From Bacteroidia bacterium (lineage in GTDB: Bacteria; Bacteroidota; Bacteroidia; M30B66), in contig JAIBAI010000001.1 of NCBI GenBank assembly GCA_019695235.1, forward strand, positions 62,001-126,000: DNA of 64,000 nucleotides. The letters are read 5' to 3'. Position numbers and translations under genes: made by a program. The notes beneath the pieces were generated by a model. The model had not been told where the DNA came from and did not search any database. It was given only the letters and a program-made list of their open reading frames with translations. Positions 8,442 to 18,641 of this stretch are shown piece by piece; the first letter of the stretch is position 1; every line of letters starts with the position of its first letter.

Positions 8442-10370
8442 ATGAAGATTTTACGTGTAATAATTATGTTGCTTGCCGGATGGGGGCTTGGGACTGGAAG
8501 TTATGTAAATGCACAAAATGGGTGTATTGAGATAGAGCGGGTTTTGGTCGCTGCCTGTGGGGCATCCGGCAGCAATACCGAAGGCTTCAATGAGATGGCA
8601 TTGTTTAAAGTAGGCCCCAATCCAGTACAGTTGAGCAATTTGCTGGTAGCATGGCCCACTACCTACATGGGGAACTTTTACAATTTTACCGGGCTTATTC
8701 AGGATGCTACCACAGCGGCAAAAGTGGCAGAAATAAATAACACAATAAATTCTTGTGGTTATTTAAAAGAGCCGGTTGGGGGAGTAATTCCGGCCAATTC
8801 AAAGGTTATTTTTTTTACCAGCCAGTTGGTAAGTGCTACCTATAATTCTTTTCAAAACCTCACCGATACTTTAATTGCCATTTTTCAGAACAACACCAAC
8901 CGTACGGGAGGGCATTTTCTTAACTATTCTGCTTTTAGTGAAGGGACTGACGAAGATGTTCAAAGTTTGATCATCAGTTTTGGTAGTGGCTGTTCAGATA
9001 CAACCACGTACTTGCGTTCGAACCTGATAAAGAATAATGGCGAAATCGGCAATGAGCCAGGTGCTTCTGTGATTTTTTCGCCTAATGGCACCCCAGAATA
9101 CATTCACGAAGGCTGTACAGCCCCTTTTACCCCTTACGATGCCTCCTGGATGAATCCGGGCCCACTCTGCGGCGGTAACGATACCATCAACCTAAATGAC
9201 CTTGTTACAGGGGCAAAAGGAGGCACTTGGTCAGGTACAGGCGTGGTAGATTCAATGCTTTACCTCACGGGCCTTACAGGAGATATTACCATAAAGTACA
9301 AAGTAACAAGTCCGAATAACTGCCCTGCTATACCTGCAGATTCGGTTAGCAAAGTAGTTACGATTTTACCGGAAGCAAATGCCGCATGGACGAATCCCGG
9401 AATTTTATGCAGTCGCTTAGGAACATTCGACATGAACACTCTTGTAACCGGCACACCGGGTGGCAACTGGTCGGGCTGGAATGTGAACCAGGCAGGTATC
9501 TGGACCATGACGGGATTAACAGGGCAGTTTCCGGTGAACTATTTTGTAGGCAGCGGAGCTTGTCGTGATACCCTGCTGCAAAAGGTCACTCTTGTTTTTG
9601 CCCCCAAACTGACGGTAAGTGGCGATCTGAATTACTGCTTTGGAGAGCAAATGCAGGAATTGACGAGCAATCCGGCTACAGGAGGAACGATTACATGGTA
9701 TGCTGACTCAGCATTGACTCAGCAGGTGCAAAGCGGCAGTACATTTACTCCATCTGCTGAGAGTGCTTCTTATTATGCAGTACAGGTGATTGATGGATGC
9801 CCTTCAGAAGCGAGAAAAATAGACGTTAAGGTGGTGAATATGGACTTTGTGCCCGTTGTTGCTGAACCAGATACAGGCAATGCACCCCTCACGGTACAAG
9901 TAAGCGGAGCGGCTGATGAAATTGCAGATTGCCAATGGTTTTATAATGATTCATTGATTGAATATAGTGGGCAGGGACAATTTACATTCACTGAAGCTGG
10001 TAGCTATAAATTGAAAATGGTTTGCCAGACCCCCGAAGGATGCCGTGATTCTTCAGAAGTAGTGGTGCTGGTGATTGATGCGAAACTTGAGGTTGAAATA
10101 CCCAATGTATTCACTCCAAACCAGGATGGCACAAACGACCTTTTTACTATCAAGCACAAAGGGGTGAAAACCTTTTCAGCATTGGTTTACAACCGCTGGG
10201 GAGCAAAGATTTACGAATGGAATGACCCTAATGGAGGTTGGGATGGCACCAGAAATGGTTCCAAACCCATTGATGGTGTTTACTTTTATGTCATTAACGG
10301 AACAGACCTTTCTGATAAACCTTTTGATTTCAAAGGAACAGTTCAGTTGGTTAACGCAGGCGCCAATTAA
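8442..10370 (+). CDS. gliding motility-associated / T9SS type B sorting domain surface protein
   Basis: Secreted cell-surface protein of 642 residues. Signal peptide ends near YVNAQ. Residues about 25-225 form a Cys-containing module resembling lamin-tail-like domains. Two tandem modules of about 85 residues follow, each with W-x-NPG-x-LC, LVTG-x2-GG-x-WSG and TGLTG. Then come an Ig-like segment, a PKD-like segment and the CHU_C (type B) sorting domain (NVFTPNQDGTNDLF, YNRWGAKIYEW, WDGT, GVYFYVI). Type B cargo is exported by T9SS and often handled by a paired PorP/SprF-like protein, which is not adjacent here. Function of the passenger is unknown, perhaps adhesion. Confidence 0.88.
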   Translation: MKILRVIIMLLAGWGLGTGSYVNAQNGCIEIERVLVAACGASGSNTEGFNEMALFKVGPNPVQLSNLLVAWPTTYMGNFYNFTGLIQDATTAAKVAEINNTINSCGYLKEPVGGVIPANSKVIFFTSQLVSATYNSFQNLTDTLIAIFQNNTNRTGGHFLNYSAFSEGTDEDVQSLIISFGSGCSDTTTYLRSNLIKNNGEIGNEPGASVIFSPNGTPEYIHEGCTAPFTPYDASWMNPGPLCGGNDTINLNDLVTGAKGGTWSGTGVVDSMLYLTGLTGDITIKYKVTSPNNCPAIPADSVSKVVTILPEANAAWTNPGILCSRLGTFDMNTLVTGTPGGNWSGWNVNQAGIWTMTGLTGQFPVNYFVGSGACRDTLLQKVTLVFAPKLTVSGDLNYCFGEQMQELTSNPATGGTITWYADSALTQQVQSGSTFTPSAESASYYAVQVIDGCPSEARKIDVKVVNMDFVPVVAEPDTGNAPLTVQVSGAADEIADCQWFYNDSLIEYSGQGQFTFTEAGSYKLKMVCQTPEGCRDSSEVVVLVIDAKLEVEIPNVFTPNQDGTNDLFTIKHKGVKTFSALVYNRWGAKIYEWNDPNGGWDGTRNGSKPIDGVYFYVINGTDLSDKPFDFKGTVQLVNAGAN

Positions 10371-10401
10371 TCGTCTGGAAAACAAGGTTGCCTTATATTA
10401 A

Positions 10402-11358
10402 ATGGCTATAATTAGTCAGGAAACAACCCTCGCGGTTGCTTACCTTCAAAACGATGTAGTTGCTATTCCTACTGAAACAGTGTACGGCTTGGCTGCCAAT
10501 GCTTTGCGGGCTGATTTGGTAGCACGTATTTTTGAAGTAAAAGCCCGGCCCACCTTCGACCCTCTTATTGTTCATACCTGTTCATTAGAGCAAGTAGAGC
10601 GTTTGGTCACATCTTTTCCGGCACCACTAAAAGCACTTGCAAAAGCCTTCTGGCCAGGGCCGCTCACCCTTTTATTGCCTAAATCTAACGTAATTCCCGA
10701 CATAGTTACAAGTGGACTAAACCGGGTTGGGATAAGGATGCCAGACCATGCAATCACACTAAAATTAATAGAACAATGTGGGTTCCCATTGGCGGCACCG
10801 AGTGCAAACCCCTTCGGCTATATAAGTCCAACAAAACCTGAGCATGTACAGGCACAGTTAGGCGAGAAAATACCGATGATTCTTGATGGTGGGCCTTGCA
10901 AAGTGGGCATTGAAAGTACCATCGTAGGGATTGAGAACGGAAAACCTGCCATCTATCGTTTGGGTGGCATCGCACCTGAGGCAATTATGGAGCATGTTGG
11001 TGAAGTAGACTTTTATTTAACTGCCGGATCAAATCCGGGCGCACCAGGTATGCTGCTGGCACATTATGCCCCACGCAAACCCTTGTTCATTGAAGGGCAG
11101 ACTGATGACAAAAAGCTGCTATCTCATGAAAAAACTTTTTTCATTCAATTTGAAAAGCTAAGAGAAGATATCAGTGCTGATGCGCAATATATCTTATCAC
11201 CGCAAGGGAATATCCAGCAGGCAGCGATTCAATTGTTTGAAGCCCTCCATCAGGCCGAACAGCATGCAGGCAGTGAGCAAATCATCGCTCAGAAGGTTCC
11301 TGCTGTCGGGCTTGGTCCTGCTATAAATGACCGCCTGCAAAGAGCAGCATACAAGTAA
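10402..11358 (+). CDS. L-threonylcarbamoyladenylate synthase (Sua5 type)
   Basis: Makes threonylcarbamoyl-AMP from Thr, bicarbonate and ATP for the t6A37 modification of ANN-decoding tRNAs. 318 residues: YrdC domain with PTETVYGLAANA, KARPTFDPLIVH, FWPGPLT and APSANPFGYISPT; then the linker and C-terminal Sua5 domain starting at GAPGMLLAHYAP, so it is Sua5 rather than the shorter TsaC. TsaE, which acts in the next step of the same pathway, is at 24843. It stands 31 bases after the surface protein gene. Confidence 0.94.
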   Translation: MAIISQETTLAVAYLQNDVVAIPTETVYGLAANALRADLVARIFEVKARPTFDPLIVHTCSLEQVERLVTSFPAPLKALAKAFWPGPLTLLLPKSNVIPDIVTSGLNRVGIRMPDHAITLKLIEQCGFPLAAPSANPFGYISPTKPEHVQAQLGEKIPMILDGGPCKVGIESTIVGIENGKPAIYRLGGIAPEAIMEHVGEVDFYLTAGSNPGAPGMLLAHYAPRKPLFIEGQTDDKKLLSHEKTFFIQFEKLREDISADAQYILSPQGNIQQAAIQLFEALHQAEQHAGSEQIIAQKVPAVGLGPAINDRLQRAAYK

Positions 11359-11455
11359 AATGCTGGGCCGCTGAAATCATTTATACGTTTGGTGTCAACT
11401 TACTTCCCCGGTTCTTTGAAAAATTCAGGGGAGCGTATTTTGTAAGTAAATTTAC

Positions 11456-11463
11456 TATCTTTG
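11456..11463 (+). promoter_or_regulatory. rpsP -7 element
   Basis: TATCTTTG matches TAnnTTTG, followed by CGCCCC, with the ATG 25 bases downstream. A TTTG at 11439-11442 is only 13 bases upstream, too close for a normal -33. Confidence 0.6.
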
Positions 11464-11487
11464 CGCCCCAATTAAATAAACAACAGA

Positions 11488-12063
11488 ATGCCTGTAAAAA
11501 TCAGATTACAAAGACATGGAAAGAAAGGATTTGCCTTCTTCCATATCGTGATTGCCGACGGTCGTGCACCTCGTGATGGAAAGTTTATTGAAAAAATAGG
11601 CACTTACAATCCGAACACGAACCCTGCCACCATTGAGCTAAACACTGAAAAAGCCCTTACTTGGCTTAAGAATGGTGCTCAGCCAACAGATACCGCTAGA
11701 GCAATTCTTAGTTACAAAGGTGTGTTGCTCAAATTGCATCTCGACAAAGGAATTGCCAAAGGTGCTTTAACTGCAGAACAAGCAGAAGCGAAGTTCGAGA
11801 AATGGCTTGGAGACAAACAAGGTAAAATTGAAGGGAAAGTGAATAAACTTGCTCAGCAACGTACCGATTTACTAAAGAAACGCCTAAGTGATGAGCAGGA
11901 AAAGAATGCGCGTCGTCAGGCAGAAATTCAAGCCAAAAATACTCCACCAGCACCTGAGCCGGAAGTAGTGGCTGAAGAAACGAGCGCTGTAGTAGCTGAA
12001 GAAGATACAACAGAACAAGCTGCACCAGCATCAACCGAAGAAGGCCAGGCGCCAGAGGCCTGA
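11488..12063 (+). CDS. rpsP: 30S ribosomal protein S16, long form
   Basis: Small-subunit protein. Residues 1-80 are the canonical S16 fold ([38 protein letters not shown]). Residues about 85-191 are an added Lys/Gln-rich helix followed by a low-complexity Ala/Glu/Pro tail. S16 is usually 80-90 residues; long tails are known in Bacteroidota. It is followed 13 bases later by rimM, the classic rpsP-rimM pairing. Confidence 0.96.
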   Translation: MPVKIRLQRHGKKGFAFFHIVIADGRAPRDGKFIEKIGTYNPNTNPATIELNTEKALTWLKNGAQPTDTARAILSYKGVLLKLHLDKGIAKGALTAEQAEAKFEKWLGDKQGKIEGKVNKLAQQRTDLLKKRLSDEQEKNARRQAEIQAKNTPPAPEPEVVAEETSAVVAEEDTTEQAAPASTEEGQAPEA

Positions 12064-12076
12064 TAAGCATTCGCCC

Positions 12077-12613
12077 ATGAATCGGGAAACTTGTTTTCAG
12101 CTTGGGCAACTTAGTCGTAAAGTTGGAAACGATGGCAGGTTAATGTTGGTGTTTGACACCGATGACGCTTCTCCCTATTTAAAAATGGAATCAGTGTTTG
12201 TTGAAATCAACAAAGCATTGGTTCCATTTTTTATTGAACAAATACGAGTGATTTCGCCCTTACAAGCACATATTAAGTTTGAAGATATTGATTCAGGCGA
12301 GCAAGCAGAAACACTGGTAGGGGCAGCCATTTATTTGCCACTTGAATTGCTTCCGGTATTAAGCGGTAATAAATTTTACTACCATGAGGTCATTGGTTTT
12401 GAAATACAAAATCCCGAAGGCCAATCTGCCGGAATCATTACAGACATACTTGAAAATGGAGCGCAAGATCTTTTCAGGCTTGATTTATCCGGCACAGAAG
12501 TATTGATACCCATAGCAGATGAGTGGATTGTGAAGGTTCAAAGGGCCGAACAAAGAATCATCATGCAGTGGCCTGAGGGAATGCTTACAATAAATCAGGC
12601 AAAAAAAACATAG
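12077..12613 (+). CDS. rimM: ribosome maturation factor RimM
   Basis: Assembly factor for the 30S head, binding S19. 178 residues, family-typical: N-terminal barrel domain starting with CFQLGQLSRKVGNDG and C-terminal PRC-barrel with YYHEVIGFEI and the ending PEGM. It follows rpsP by 13 bases and is probably co-transcribed. N-terminal divergence from proteobacterial RimM is normal for the phylum. Confidence 0.92.
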   Translation: MNRETCFQLGQLSRKVGNDGRLMLVFDTDDASPYLKMESVFVEINKALVPFFIEQIRVISPLQAHIKFEDIDSGEQAETLVGAAIYLPLELLPVLSGNKFYYHEVIGFEIQNPEGQSAGIITDILENGAQDLFRLDLSGTEVLIPIADEWIVKVQRAEQRIIMQWPEGMLTINQAKKT

Positions 12614-12689
12614 AAAAACAGCTTTAATTCCACCGAACGAATGTTGAAATATTCAAATTGCTTATCATTGCATGAATAAACAAGGGAGC

Positions 12690-13175
12690 ATGGCTAAAAA
12701 ATCTTTGGCTGGAGATGTTAAGAAATCGGTTGGAAGGCATCCTTTTGGGGATCCTGAAGACCAGACAGGCTTTGTAATGTGGCAGTTGGGTATGCTTTGG
12801 CAGCGGAAAATCAAAAGTGGACTTGATACTATTGGCATCACGTATGCACAATTTTTGTTGCTGGCTTCGCTTGATTTTCTCTCTACCCAGAAGAACCTTG
12901 TATCGCAGCAGGATATTGCAAAACATTGCAGAATTGATAAAATGATGACTTCAAAGATTCTGCGTATTCTTCAGAAAAAAGGCCTGATTCAACGAAGGAA
13001 GAACAAAATGGACTCACGGGCTAAAACATTGGCATTAAGTGAATCCGGCGTTGAAGTTGTAGGAAAAGCATATAAAATCATCGGCAAGACAGATGATGAT
13101 TTTTTGAGTCCATTAGGCTTGAATTCTATGAATTTCACAGCAGACATACGAAGTTTGCTTTTGGCCAACAGTTAA
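12690..13175 (+). CDS. MarR family transcriptional regulator
   Basis: Winged-helix DNA-binding regulator of 161 residues. The wHTH core is seen as LVSQQDIAKHCRIDKMMTSKILRILQKKGLIQR followed in the wing by KNKMDSRAKTLALSESG. An earlier in-frame ATG at 12672 is possible, but TATCATTG, close to a -7 element, ends at 12670, and GGGAG precedes the ATG at 12690, so the later start is preferred. It stands 2 bases before a secreted protease gene that it may control; ligand unknown. Confidence 0.85.
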   Translation: MAKKSLAGDVKKSVGRHPFGDPEDQTGFVMWQLGMLWQRKIKSGLDTIGITYAQFLLLASLDFLSTQKNLVSQQDIAKHCRIDKMMTSKILRILQKKGLIQRRKNKMDSRAKTLALSESGVEVVGKAYKIIGKTDDDFLSPLGLNSMNFTADIRSLLLANS

Positions 13176-13177
13176 TA

Positions 13178-15802
13178 ATGTTTGGTCTTTTATGTAACGG
13201 CCCCTTTGACAGCAGAAAACGTAATTTAAGTTTTCAGTGTAAACTTCTGTTTATTGTTTTTTTGTTTCTTGGTACAGCAAATTCAACGCTTCTCGGCCAG
13301 GAACATGAAATAAAAACAGTTCGCTTTGTGCTGGAAGGTCAGCTTGACCTTAAAAATTTTAGAGATTCACTTATTCAAAACAAGGTGCCTGTGGCCATGC
13401 GGCCTCAATTGCTTGTTCAGCGCCTGCAAGCTACATACCATCCGATACAGGAACAGTTTAGACAAATCGTTCTGAACTTTGAGAAGGAGCAGCCTGGTTC
13501 TGTTGGGAAGTTACATTTTAATTTTCTGGTGAATCTGGCAACTATAGAGGTCAGCGGGGAGTTACATCAGTATCTGCTCCAATCAGGCCTGGTAAAAGAA
13601 GAACTTGATGAGCGTATGAGGCCGGTATATCTGCCGCCTGTGGATCGTATTACAGATATTTCACGGCAAATTGGCGGACATGAACCCGGGCACTCGGCAA
13701 TCAAGGCCCCTTTTATGTGGAATCTTGGGTACACGGGCGCCGGGCGGGTAATTTATATCATTGATACCGGTGTATGGACTACACATCCCGCACTGAAAAG
13801 ACAATGGTCTGGTAATTATTTCCCTCTCGACTGGTCGTGGCGTTCTTATGACAGGCCTTTACCGGGAGATAAAGCAGAATCACACGGTACGCATGTTACA
13901 GGTACTTGTCTGGGCCTGGATACACTTACCCATGATACCGTTGGGCTGGCATTTAATGCAAGGTTTATTGCATCAGACCCTATTGCAGAAAGCGTTGCAG
14001 GAATAAAACCTATCGAAGTGCTGGTTGGGGCATTTGAGTTTGCTTTGAATCCCGATGGCGACATCAATACTTCAGATGATGTACCTGATGTAATTACCAA
14101 TTCATGGGGTATCCCGTATTTCGAGGCTTCGTTATGTAACAGTACCTTGATAAGTGATATGTTCCTTGCCCTTGAATCGGCAGGTATCGCTGTTGAATTT
14201 TCTGCCGGAAACGAAGGGCCTGAGCCAGAAAGTATTTCAATGCCCCAATACATCAGTATTGATACTCTTTCAATATTTTCTGTGGGGGCAATTGACGCTA
14301 GTACCGAAAATAGTACACATCTGGTAACAAGTTTTTCAAGCAGGGGGCCGTCAAAATGTATAAGTGAAGGAGCCCTGCCTGCCTTGCGTATTAAGCCGGA
14401 GGTTGTAGCCCCAGGCTTTACTGTGCGCTCTTCAGTAGATCAGGATCAATATGCCTATTACTCGGGCACATCAATGGCAGGGCCACATGTGAGCGGGGGC
14501 GTAGCTTTGTTAAAAGAGGCATTCCCTTTAGCAGACGGGCGTGAAATCTTAAATGCACTTTACCAAACGGCAACAGATTTAGGCGTACCAGGCGAGGACA
14601 ATGATTACGGACGTGGCTTAATCAACCTTGAAGGGGCTTATCATTTCCTGGCGCAGAGTTATAGCCCCAAAGCTCCTAATACCAGCCAGTACGACCTCAG
14701 CATTGAGCAGATTGTGCTTCCCAAAGCAGCCTGTTTAGGCAGTACCACCTTAGATGTTGTGTTACAAAACAGGGGTACTGCACCCATTGGAGCCGAAAAA
14801 CTTGTATTACGGAACAATATGTCGCAGATACAAGAAAAAGTACTCAAGCAAACGCTGCAACCAGGTGAACAGCTTGTAGTTACATTTTCTGATGTATTGC
14901 TAAATAATAGCAAACATGAGTTCTATGCAACCGTATATGCTGATAGTCAATTGGTTGAAAGAAATCAGGTAAATAATAACTGTACCCGACAATTACAGGT
15001 TGCCTCCAGTTTATCAATGCCTTACAAGGAAGATTTTGAAAAAACTTCGATTGCCGGCAATGGTAGAATATTGCTCAATGCAGACCAAAAAATAACCTGG
15101 GATACAATTGCAACCGCAGGATTGTCTGGTAGCCATCGTTCGGCCATTATGCAATTCATAGGCTACACCCCACGCAACGGACAAATTGATGAGTTACAAT
15201 TGCCTTTATTGCAAATACCGGTCGGCGCTAAGAAAATGGTTTTCAGGTGCGATTATGCCTATCGTTACCGCAATGGATATAACGATAGCCTCCGCATTGA
15301 TGTGTCTACCGATTGCGGCCAGACCTGGCCAGTAAATCTTATTAAAACCGGAGGCAAAAGCCTTGCTACTACTGACACCAGCTGGACGCATTTTGTTCCA
15401 CAAAAAGCCAATGACTGGGATTCTTTGTATTTCCAGTTAGATAGCCTGGTTGATGTTGGTGCAGTTATGTTTCGCATACAGGCTATTAACCGTGGGGGCT
15501 CGAAACTGTACTTAGATAATATCAATGTTTACACAGATATTATTCCACAAGATACCCTCTTCGCTGACTGGGAAGTTTTTCCAAATCCTGCAACCAGTAC
15601 CCTGAATGTATATTCGAACAATCCACTGAAAGATGCCTCAGTGTTTATTTCCGACCTGAATGGCAGAGTGGTGTACCAAACAAAAATTGCCGACGGCACC
15701 ACCTTGGTTGAAATACCCATGAACGGCCTTGCTGCTGGTTTATACCTGATACGTTTAGAGGCCGAAAGAGGCCCCCTGATAAAAAAATTCCTGCGTCAAT
15801 AG
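13178..15802 (+). CDS. S8 subtilisin-like peptidase with T9SS type A sorting domain
   Basis: Exported serine protease, 874 residues. Signal peptide (hydrophobic core to about residue 40, ending STLLGQ), propeptide-like segment, then the catalytic domain with D196 (IIDTGVW), H236 (SHGTHVTG) and S432 (GTSMAGPHVSGG); AGNEG holds the oxyanion region. Then a CARDB-like beta domain (residues about 505-610), a MAM/jelly-roll-like domain (about 620-785) and a C-terminal type A sorting domain (VFPNPATSTLNVYS ... GLAAGLYLIRLE ... KKFLRQ). Probably surface-bound or released through T9SS. It starts 2 bases after the MarR gene. Confidence 0.93.
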   Translation: MFGLLCNGPFDSRKRNLSFQCKLLFIVFLFLGTANSTLLGQEHEIKTVRFVLEGQLDLKNFRDSLIQNKVPVAMRPQLLVQRLQATYHPIQEQFRQIVLNFEKEQPGSVGKLHFNFLVNLATIEVSGELHQYLLQSGLVKEELDERMRPVYLPPVDRITDISRQIGGHEPGHSAIKAPFMWNLGYTGAGRVIYIIDTGVWTTHPALKRQWSGNYFPLDWSWRSYDRPLPGDKAESHGTHVTGTCLGLDTLTHDTVGLAFNARFIASDPIAESVAGIKPIEVLVGAFEFALNPDGDINTSDDVPDVITNSWGIPYFEASLCNSTLISDMFLALESAGIAVEFSAGNEGPEPESISMPQYISIDTLSIFSVGAIDASTENSTHLVTSFSSRGPSKCISEGALPALRIKPEVVAPGFTVRSSVDQDQYAYYSGTSMAGPHVSGGVALLKEAFPLADGREILNALYQTATDLGVPGEDNDYGRGLINLEGAYHFLAQSYSPKAPNTSQYDLSIEQIVLPKAACLGSTTLDVVLQNRGTAPIGAEKLVLRNNMSQIQEKVLKQTLQPGEQLVVTFSDVLLNNSKHEFYATVYADSQLVERNQVNNNCTRQLQVASSLSMPYKEDFEKTSIAGNGRILLNADQKITWDTIATAGLSGSHRSAIMQFIGYTPRNGQIDELQLPLLQIPVGAKKMVFRCDYAYRYRNGYNDSLRIDVSTDCGQTWPVNLIKTGGKSLATTDTSWTHFVPQKANDWDSLYFQLDSLVDVGAVMFRIQAINRGGSKLYLDNINVYTDIIPQDTLFADWEVFPNPATSTLNVYSNNPLKDASVFISDLNGRVVYQTKIADGTTLVEIPMNGLAAGLYLIRLEAERGPLIKKFLRQ

Positions 15803-15877
15803 CTTCTCCAAATTAAGGCTTTGCACATTCTGCCCCTTATGGAGCGAAGATTATATAGCATATTAATTTATGGGACA

Positions 15878-15890
15878 CGCCATTGTGGCA
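15878..15890. promoter_or_regulatory. operator-like palindrome 1 upstream of clpB
   Basis: CGCCATTGTGGCA, an imperfect palindrome with half-sites GCCA and TGGC around TTG. A second copy is centred 31 bp downstream, about three helical turns, so both face the same side of the helix. Confidence 0.5.
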
Positions 15891-15908
15891 TTTATTTTAT
15901 TTTAAATA

Positions 15909-15921
15909 TGCCATTGTGACA
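15909..15921. promoter_or_regulatory. operator-like palindrome 2 upstream of clpB
   Basis: TGCCATTGTGACA, 11 of 13 bases identical to the copy at 15878. It covers the expected -33 position of the clpB promoter (ATTG at 15913-15916), which suggests repression. A related sequence lies in the clpC promoter (35254-35266). Confidence 0.5.
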
Positions 15922-15946
15922 CAAAAAGTTTTTGGTAATAAATTTG
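15913..15946 (+). promoter_or_regulatory. clpB promoter
   Basis: ATTG (15913-15916), 22 bases, TAAATTTG (15939-15946, a full -7 match), then ATG at 15963. No CIRCE element is present. Confidence 0.6.
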
Positions 15947-15962
15947 AGTAGAACAGGGCATT

Positions 15963-18575
15963 ATGAATTTCAACCAATTTACCATTAAATCGCAGGAAGC
16001 AGTGCAGAAAGCACAGCAGATAGCAACAGAAAAAGGACAACAAGCCATTGAGAGTGGTCATATTCTGAAGGGCTTGATGGAAACCGATGAGCATGTATTG
16101 CCTTTTCTTTTTAAGAAAGCAGGGGTCAATACAAGCAATTTGGAGAAGGCGCTCGATCAGATGATAAACAGCTACCCAAAGGTGTCGGGTGGGCAGGTGT
16201 ATTTAGGCAATTCAGGCCAACAAGTGCTCAACAAGGCGCTTGCACTCATGAGTGAAATGGGTGATGAATTTGTCACCATTGAACATTTGGTGCTTGCAAT
16301 TTTATCAGGAAATGACCAGGTAGCACGTATGCTAAAAGATGCCGGATTGAACGAGAAAGACATGAAGGCAGCAATTACCGAGCTGCGTAAAGGCTCGAAA
16401 GTGACCAGTGCAACAAGCGAAGACACCTACAACGCCTTAAACAAATACGCAAAGAATCTGAACGATATGGCGCGGCAAGGAAAACTTGATCCGGTTATCG
16501 GTAGAGACGAAGAGATAAGAAGGGTACTGCAGATTTTATCAAGAAGAACAAAAAACAATCCGATACTCATTGGTGAGCCAGGGGTTGGTAAAACTGCCAT
16601 TGCAGAGGGGCTTGCCCATCGCATCGTTAATGGTGATGTACCCGAGAACCTCAAGCAAAAGCTTATTTTCTCACTTGATATGGGGGCATTAGTGGCAGGT
16701 GCAAAATACAAGGGTGAATTTGAAGAGCGTTTAAAATCGGTTGTCAAAGAAGTTGTTGAATCTGACGGAGACATTGTTTTGTTTATTGACGAGATTCATA
16801 CGCTTGTAGGGGCAGGAGGTGGAGAAGGAGCAATGGATGCAGCCAATATTCTAAAACCTGCGCTGTCAAGAGGCGAATTAAGGGCGATTGGGGCAACTAC
16901 CTTAAATGAATATCAGAAGTACTTCGAGAAGGACAAAGCCCTTGAACGCAGGTTCCAGAAAGTACTAATTGATGAGCCGGATGCACAGGATGCCATTTCG
17001 ATTCTTCGTGGGTTGAAAGAAAAATACGAGAGCCATCATAAAGTGATGATTCGTGACGAAGCGATTATTGCAGCCGTTGAGATGAGCCAGCGCTATATCA
17101 ATGACCGGTTTTTGCCGGATAAGGCAATAGACCTGATTGACGAAGCAGCCTCGAAGTTGCGTATGGAAATAAATTCATTGCCGGAAGAACTTGATGAGCT
17201 TGAAAGGCGTATCAGACAATTAGAAATTGAACGCGAAGCAATCAAACGTGAAAATGACGACAAGAAATTAGGGCAATTGAGCGAAGAAATTGCCAACCTT
17301 GAGCAGGAACGCAATGCCTTTAAGGCCAAATGGCAACATGAAAAAAACATCCTCGATGAGATTCAGAAATCGAAGGAGAAGATTGAGGGTTTTAAGTTCG
17401 AAGCTGAACAGGCTGAGCGTGCCGGTGATTTTGGCAAAGTTGCAGAATTAAGGTATGGCCGTATCAAGGAAGAAGAAGTCCGTATGGAATCACTCAAGGC
17501 CAGCCTGGTTGAAACGCAAAGTAGCAAAGCCATGATCAAAGAGGAAGTGGATGCCGAAGATATTGCCGGGGTGGTGAGCCGATGGACAGGTATACCAGTA
17601 AACAGAATGTTGCAGAGCGAGCGTGAGAAGTTGTTACATCTCGAAGAAGAATTACATAAAAGGGTAGTAGGGCAAGATGAAGCAATTGAAGCTGTATCAG
17701 ATGCGATACGCCGTGCAAGGGCAGGTTTACAGGATAAAAAAAGGCCAATCGGGTCCTTTATTTTTCTGGGAACTACCGGGGTAGGTAAAACAGAACTTGC
17801 CAAAGCACTGGCTGAGTTTTTATTCAACAACGACCAGGCTATGACCCGCATTGACATGAGTGAATATCAGGAACGGCACACCGTAAGTCGCCTGGTAGGA
17901 GCTCCTCCCGGATATGTCGGTTATGACGAGGGGGGGCAACTGACCGAAGCGGTTCGGAGAAAGCCTTACAGTGTGGTCTTGCTTGATGAAATTGAAAAGG
18001 CACATCCTGACGTGTTTAATGTGTTGCTACAGGTGCTGGATGATGGACGTTTAACTGACAATAAAGGCCGCGTGGTGAATTTTAAAAACACCATCATTAT
18101 CATGACCTCCAATATCGGTTCACACTTGATTCAGGAAAGCTTTGAGCAGCTGAACGACAGCAATCGTGAGCATATTGTGGCTGAGGCGAAGACGAAGGTA
18201 TTTGAATTACTTAAGAAGACCATACGACCTGAATTCCTTAACCGGATTGATGATATCATCATGTTCCAGCCGCTGAGCCGTGAAGAGGTAGAGCAGATTG
18301 TAAAGCTGCAAATGCAGCAGGTACAGGCTATGCTGGCCGAGCAAGGTTACCATCTTGAAGCAACGCCCGAAGCCATAGACTGGCTGGCGCAATTGGGGTA
18401 TGACCCTCAGTTTGGAGCAAGGCCTGTGAAAAGAGTCTTTCAACGGAAGGTACTTAATGAGTTGAGCCGCCAGATTCTTGCAGGTACGATACGCCAAGAT
18501 GTTCCAATAGTGCTCGATGAAATTGAGAACCATCTCTTTTTTAAGAACAAGCAACTCAAAGAAGAGCAGGTTTAA
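15963..18575 (+). CDS. clpB: ATP-dependent chaperone ClpB
   Basis: Hexameric AAA+ disaggregase that works with DnaK to rescue aggregated proteins after stress. 870 residues: Clp_N double repeat (1-145), AAA1 with Walker A GEPGVGKT (204-211), a coiled-coil middle domain (about 400-530) that marks ClpB rather than ClpA/C, AAA2 with GTTGVGKT (603-610), and the D2-small domain. It lacks the ClpP-binding loop motif as far as I can see. Monocistronic, with its own promoter. Confidence 0.97.
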   Translation: MNFNQFTIKSQEAVQKAQQIATEKGQQAIESGHILKGLMETDEHVLPFLFKKAGVNTSNLEKALDQMINSYPKVSGGQVYLGNSGQQVLNKALALMSEMGDEFVTIEHLVLAILSGNDQVARMLKDAGLNEKDMKAAITELRKGSKVTSATSEDTYNALNKYAKNLNDMARQGKLDPVIGRDEEIRRVLQILSRRTKNNPILIGEPGVGKTAIAEGLAHRIVNGDVPENLKQKLIFSLDMGALVAGAKYKGEFEERLKSVVKEVVESDGDIVLFIDEIHTLVGAGGGEGAMDAANILKPALSRGELRAIGATTLNEYQKYFEKDKALERRFQKVLIDEPDAQDAISILRGLKEKYESHHKVMIRDEAIIAAVEMSQRYINDRFLPDKAIDLIDEAASKLRMEINSLPEELDELERRIRQLEIEREAIKRENDDKKLGQLSEEIANLEQERNAFKAKWQHEKNILDEIQKSKEKIEGFKFEAEQAERAGDFGKVAELRYGRIKEEEVRMESLKASLVETQSSKAMIKEEVDAEDIAGVVSRWTGIPVNRMLQSEREKLLHLEEELHKRVVGQDEAIEAVSDAIRRARAGLQDKKRPIGSFIFLGTTGVGKTELAKALAEFLFNNDQAMTRIDMSEYQERHTVSRLVGAPPGYVGYDEGGQLTEAVRRKPYSVVLLDEIEKAHPDVFNVLLQVLDDGRLTDNKGRVVNFKNTIIIMTSNIGSHLIQESFEQLNDSNREHIVAEAKTKVFELLKKTIRPEFLNRIDDIIMFQPLSREEVEQIVKLQMQQVQAMLAEQGYHLEATPEAIDWLAQLGYDPQFGARPVKRVFQRKVLNELSRQILAGTIRQDVPIVLDEIENHLFFKNKQLKEEQV

Positions 18576-18630
18576 ACATTGGCTGTAAACCGCCAGATGA
18601 AGAGGTTGATTGGTATTCAGATAATTGCCT

Positions 18631-18638
18631 TAAATTTG
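18631..18638 (+). promoter_or_regulatory. -7 element of the PA-domain subtilisin gene
   Basis: TAAATTTG, a full match, ends only 3 bases before the ATG at 18642. TTGG at 18610-18613 could be its -33. Transcription would begin at or just after the start codon, implying a leaderless message or a later start. Confidence 0.5.
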
Positions 18639-18641
18639 TAA

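Noticed and set aside
15885-15935. Sigma-54 promoter upstream of clpB (TGGCA and TGACAC stretches)
   Set aside because: No GC at the proper -12 distance; the TAAATTTG -7 element downstream explains the start better.
18569-18592. Terminator after clpB (GGTTTA / TAAACC)
   Set aside because: Only 6 weak pairs, an 11-base loop and no T tract.
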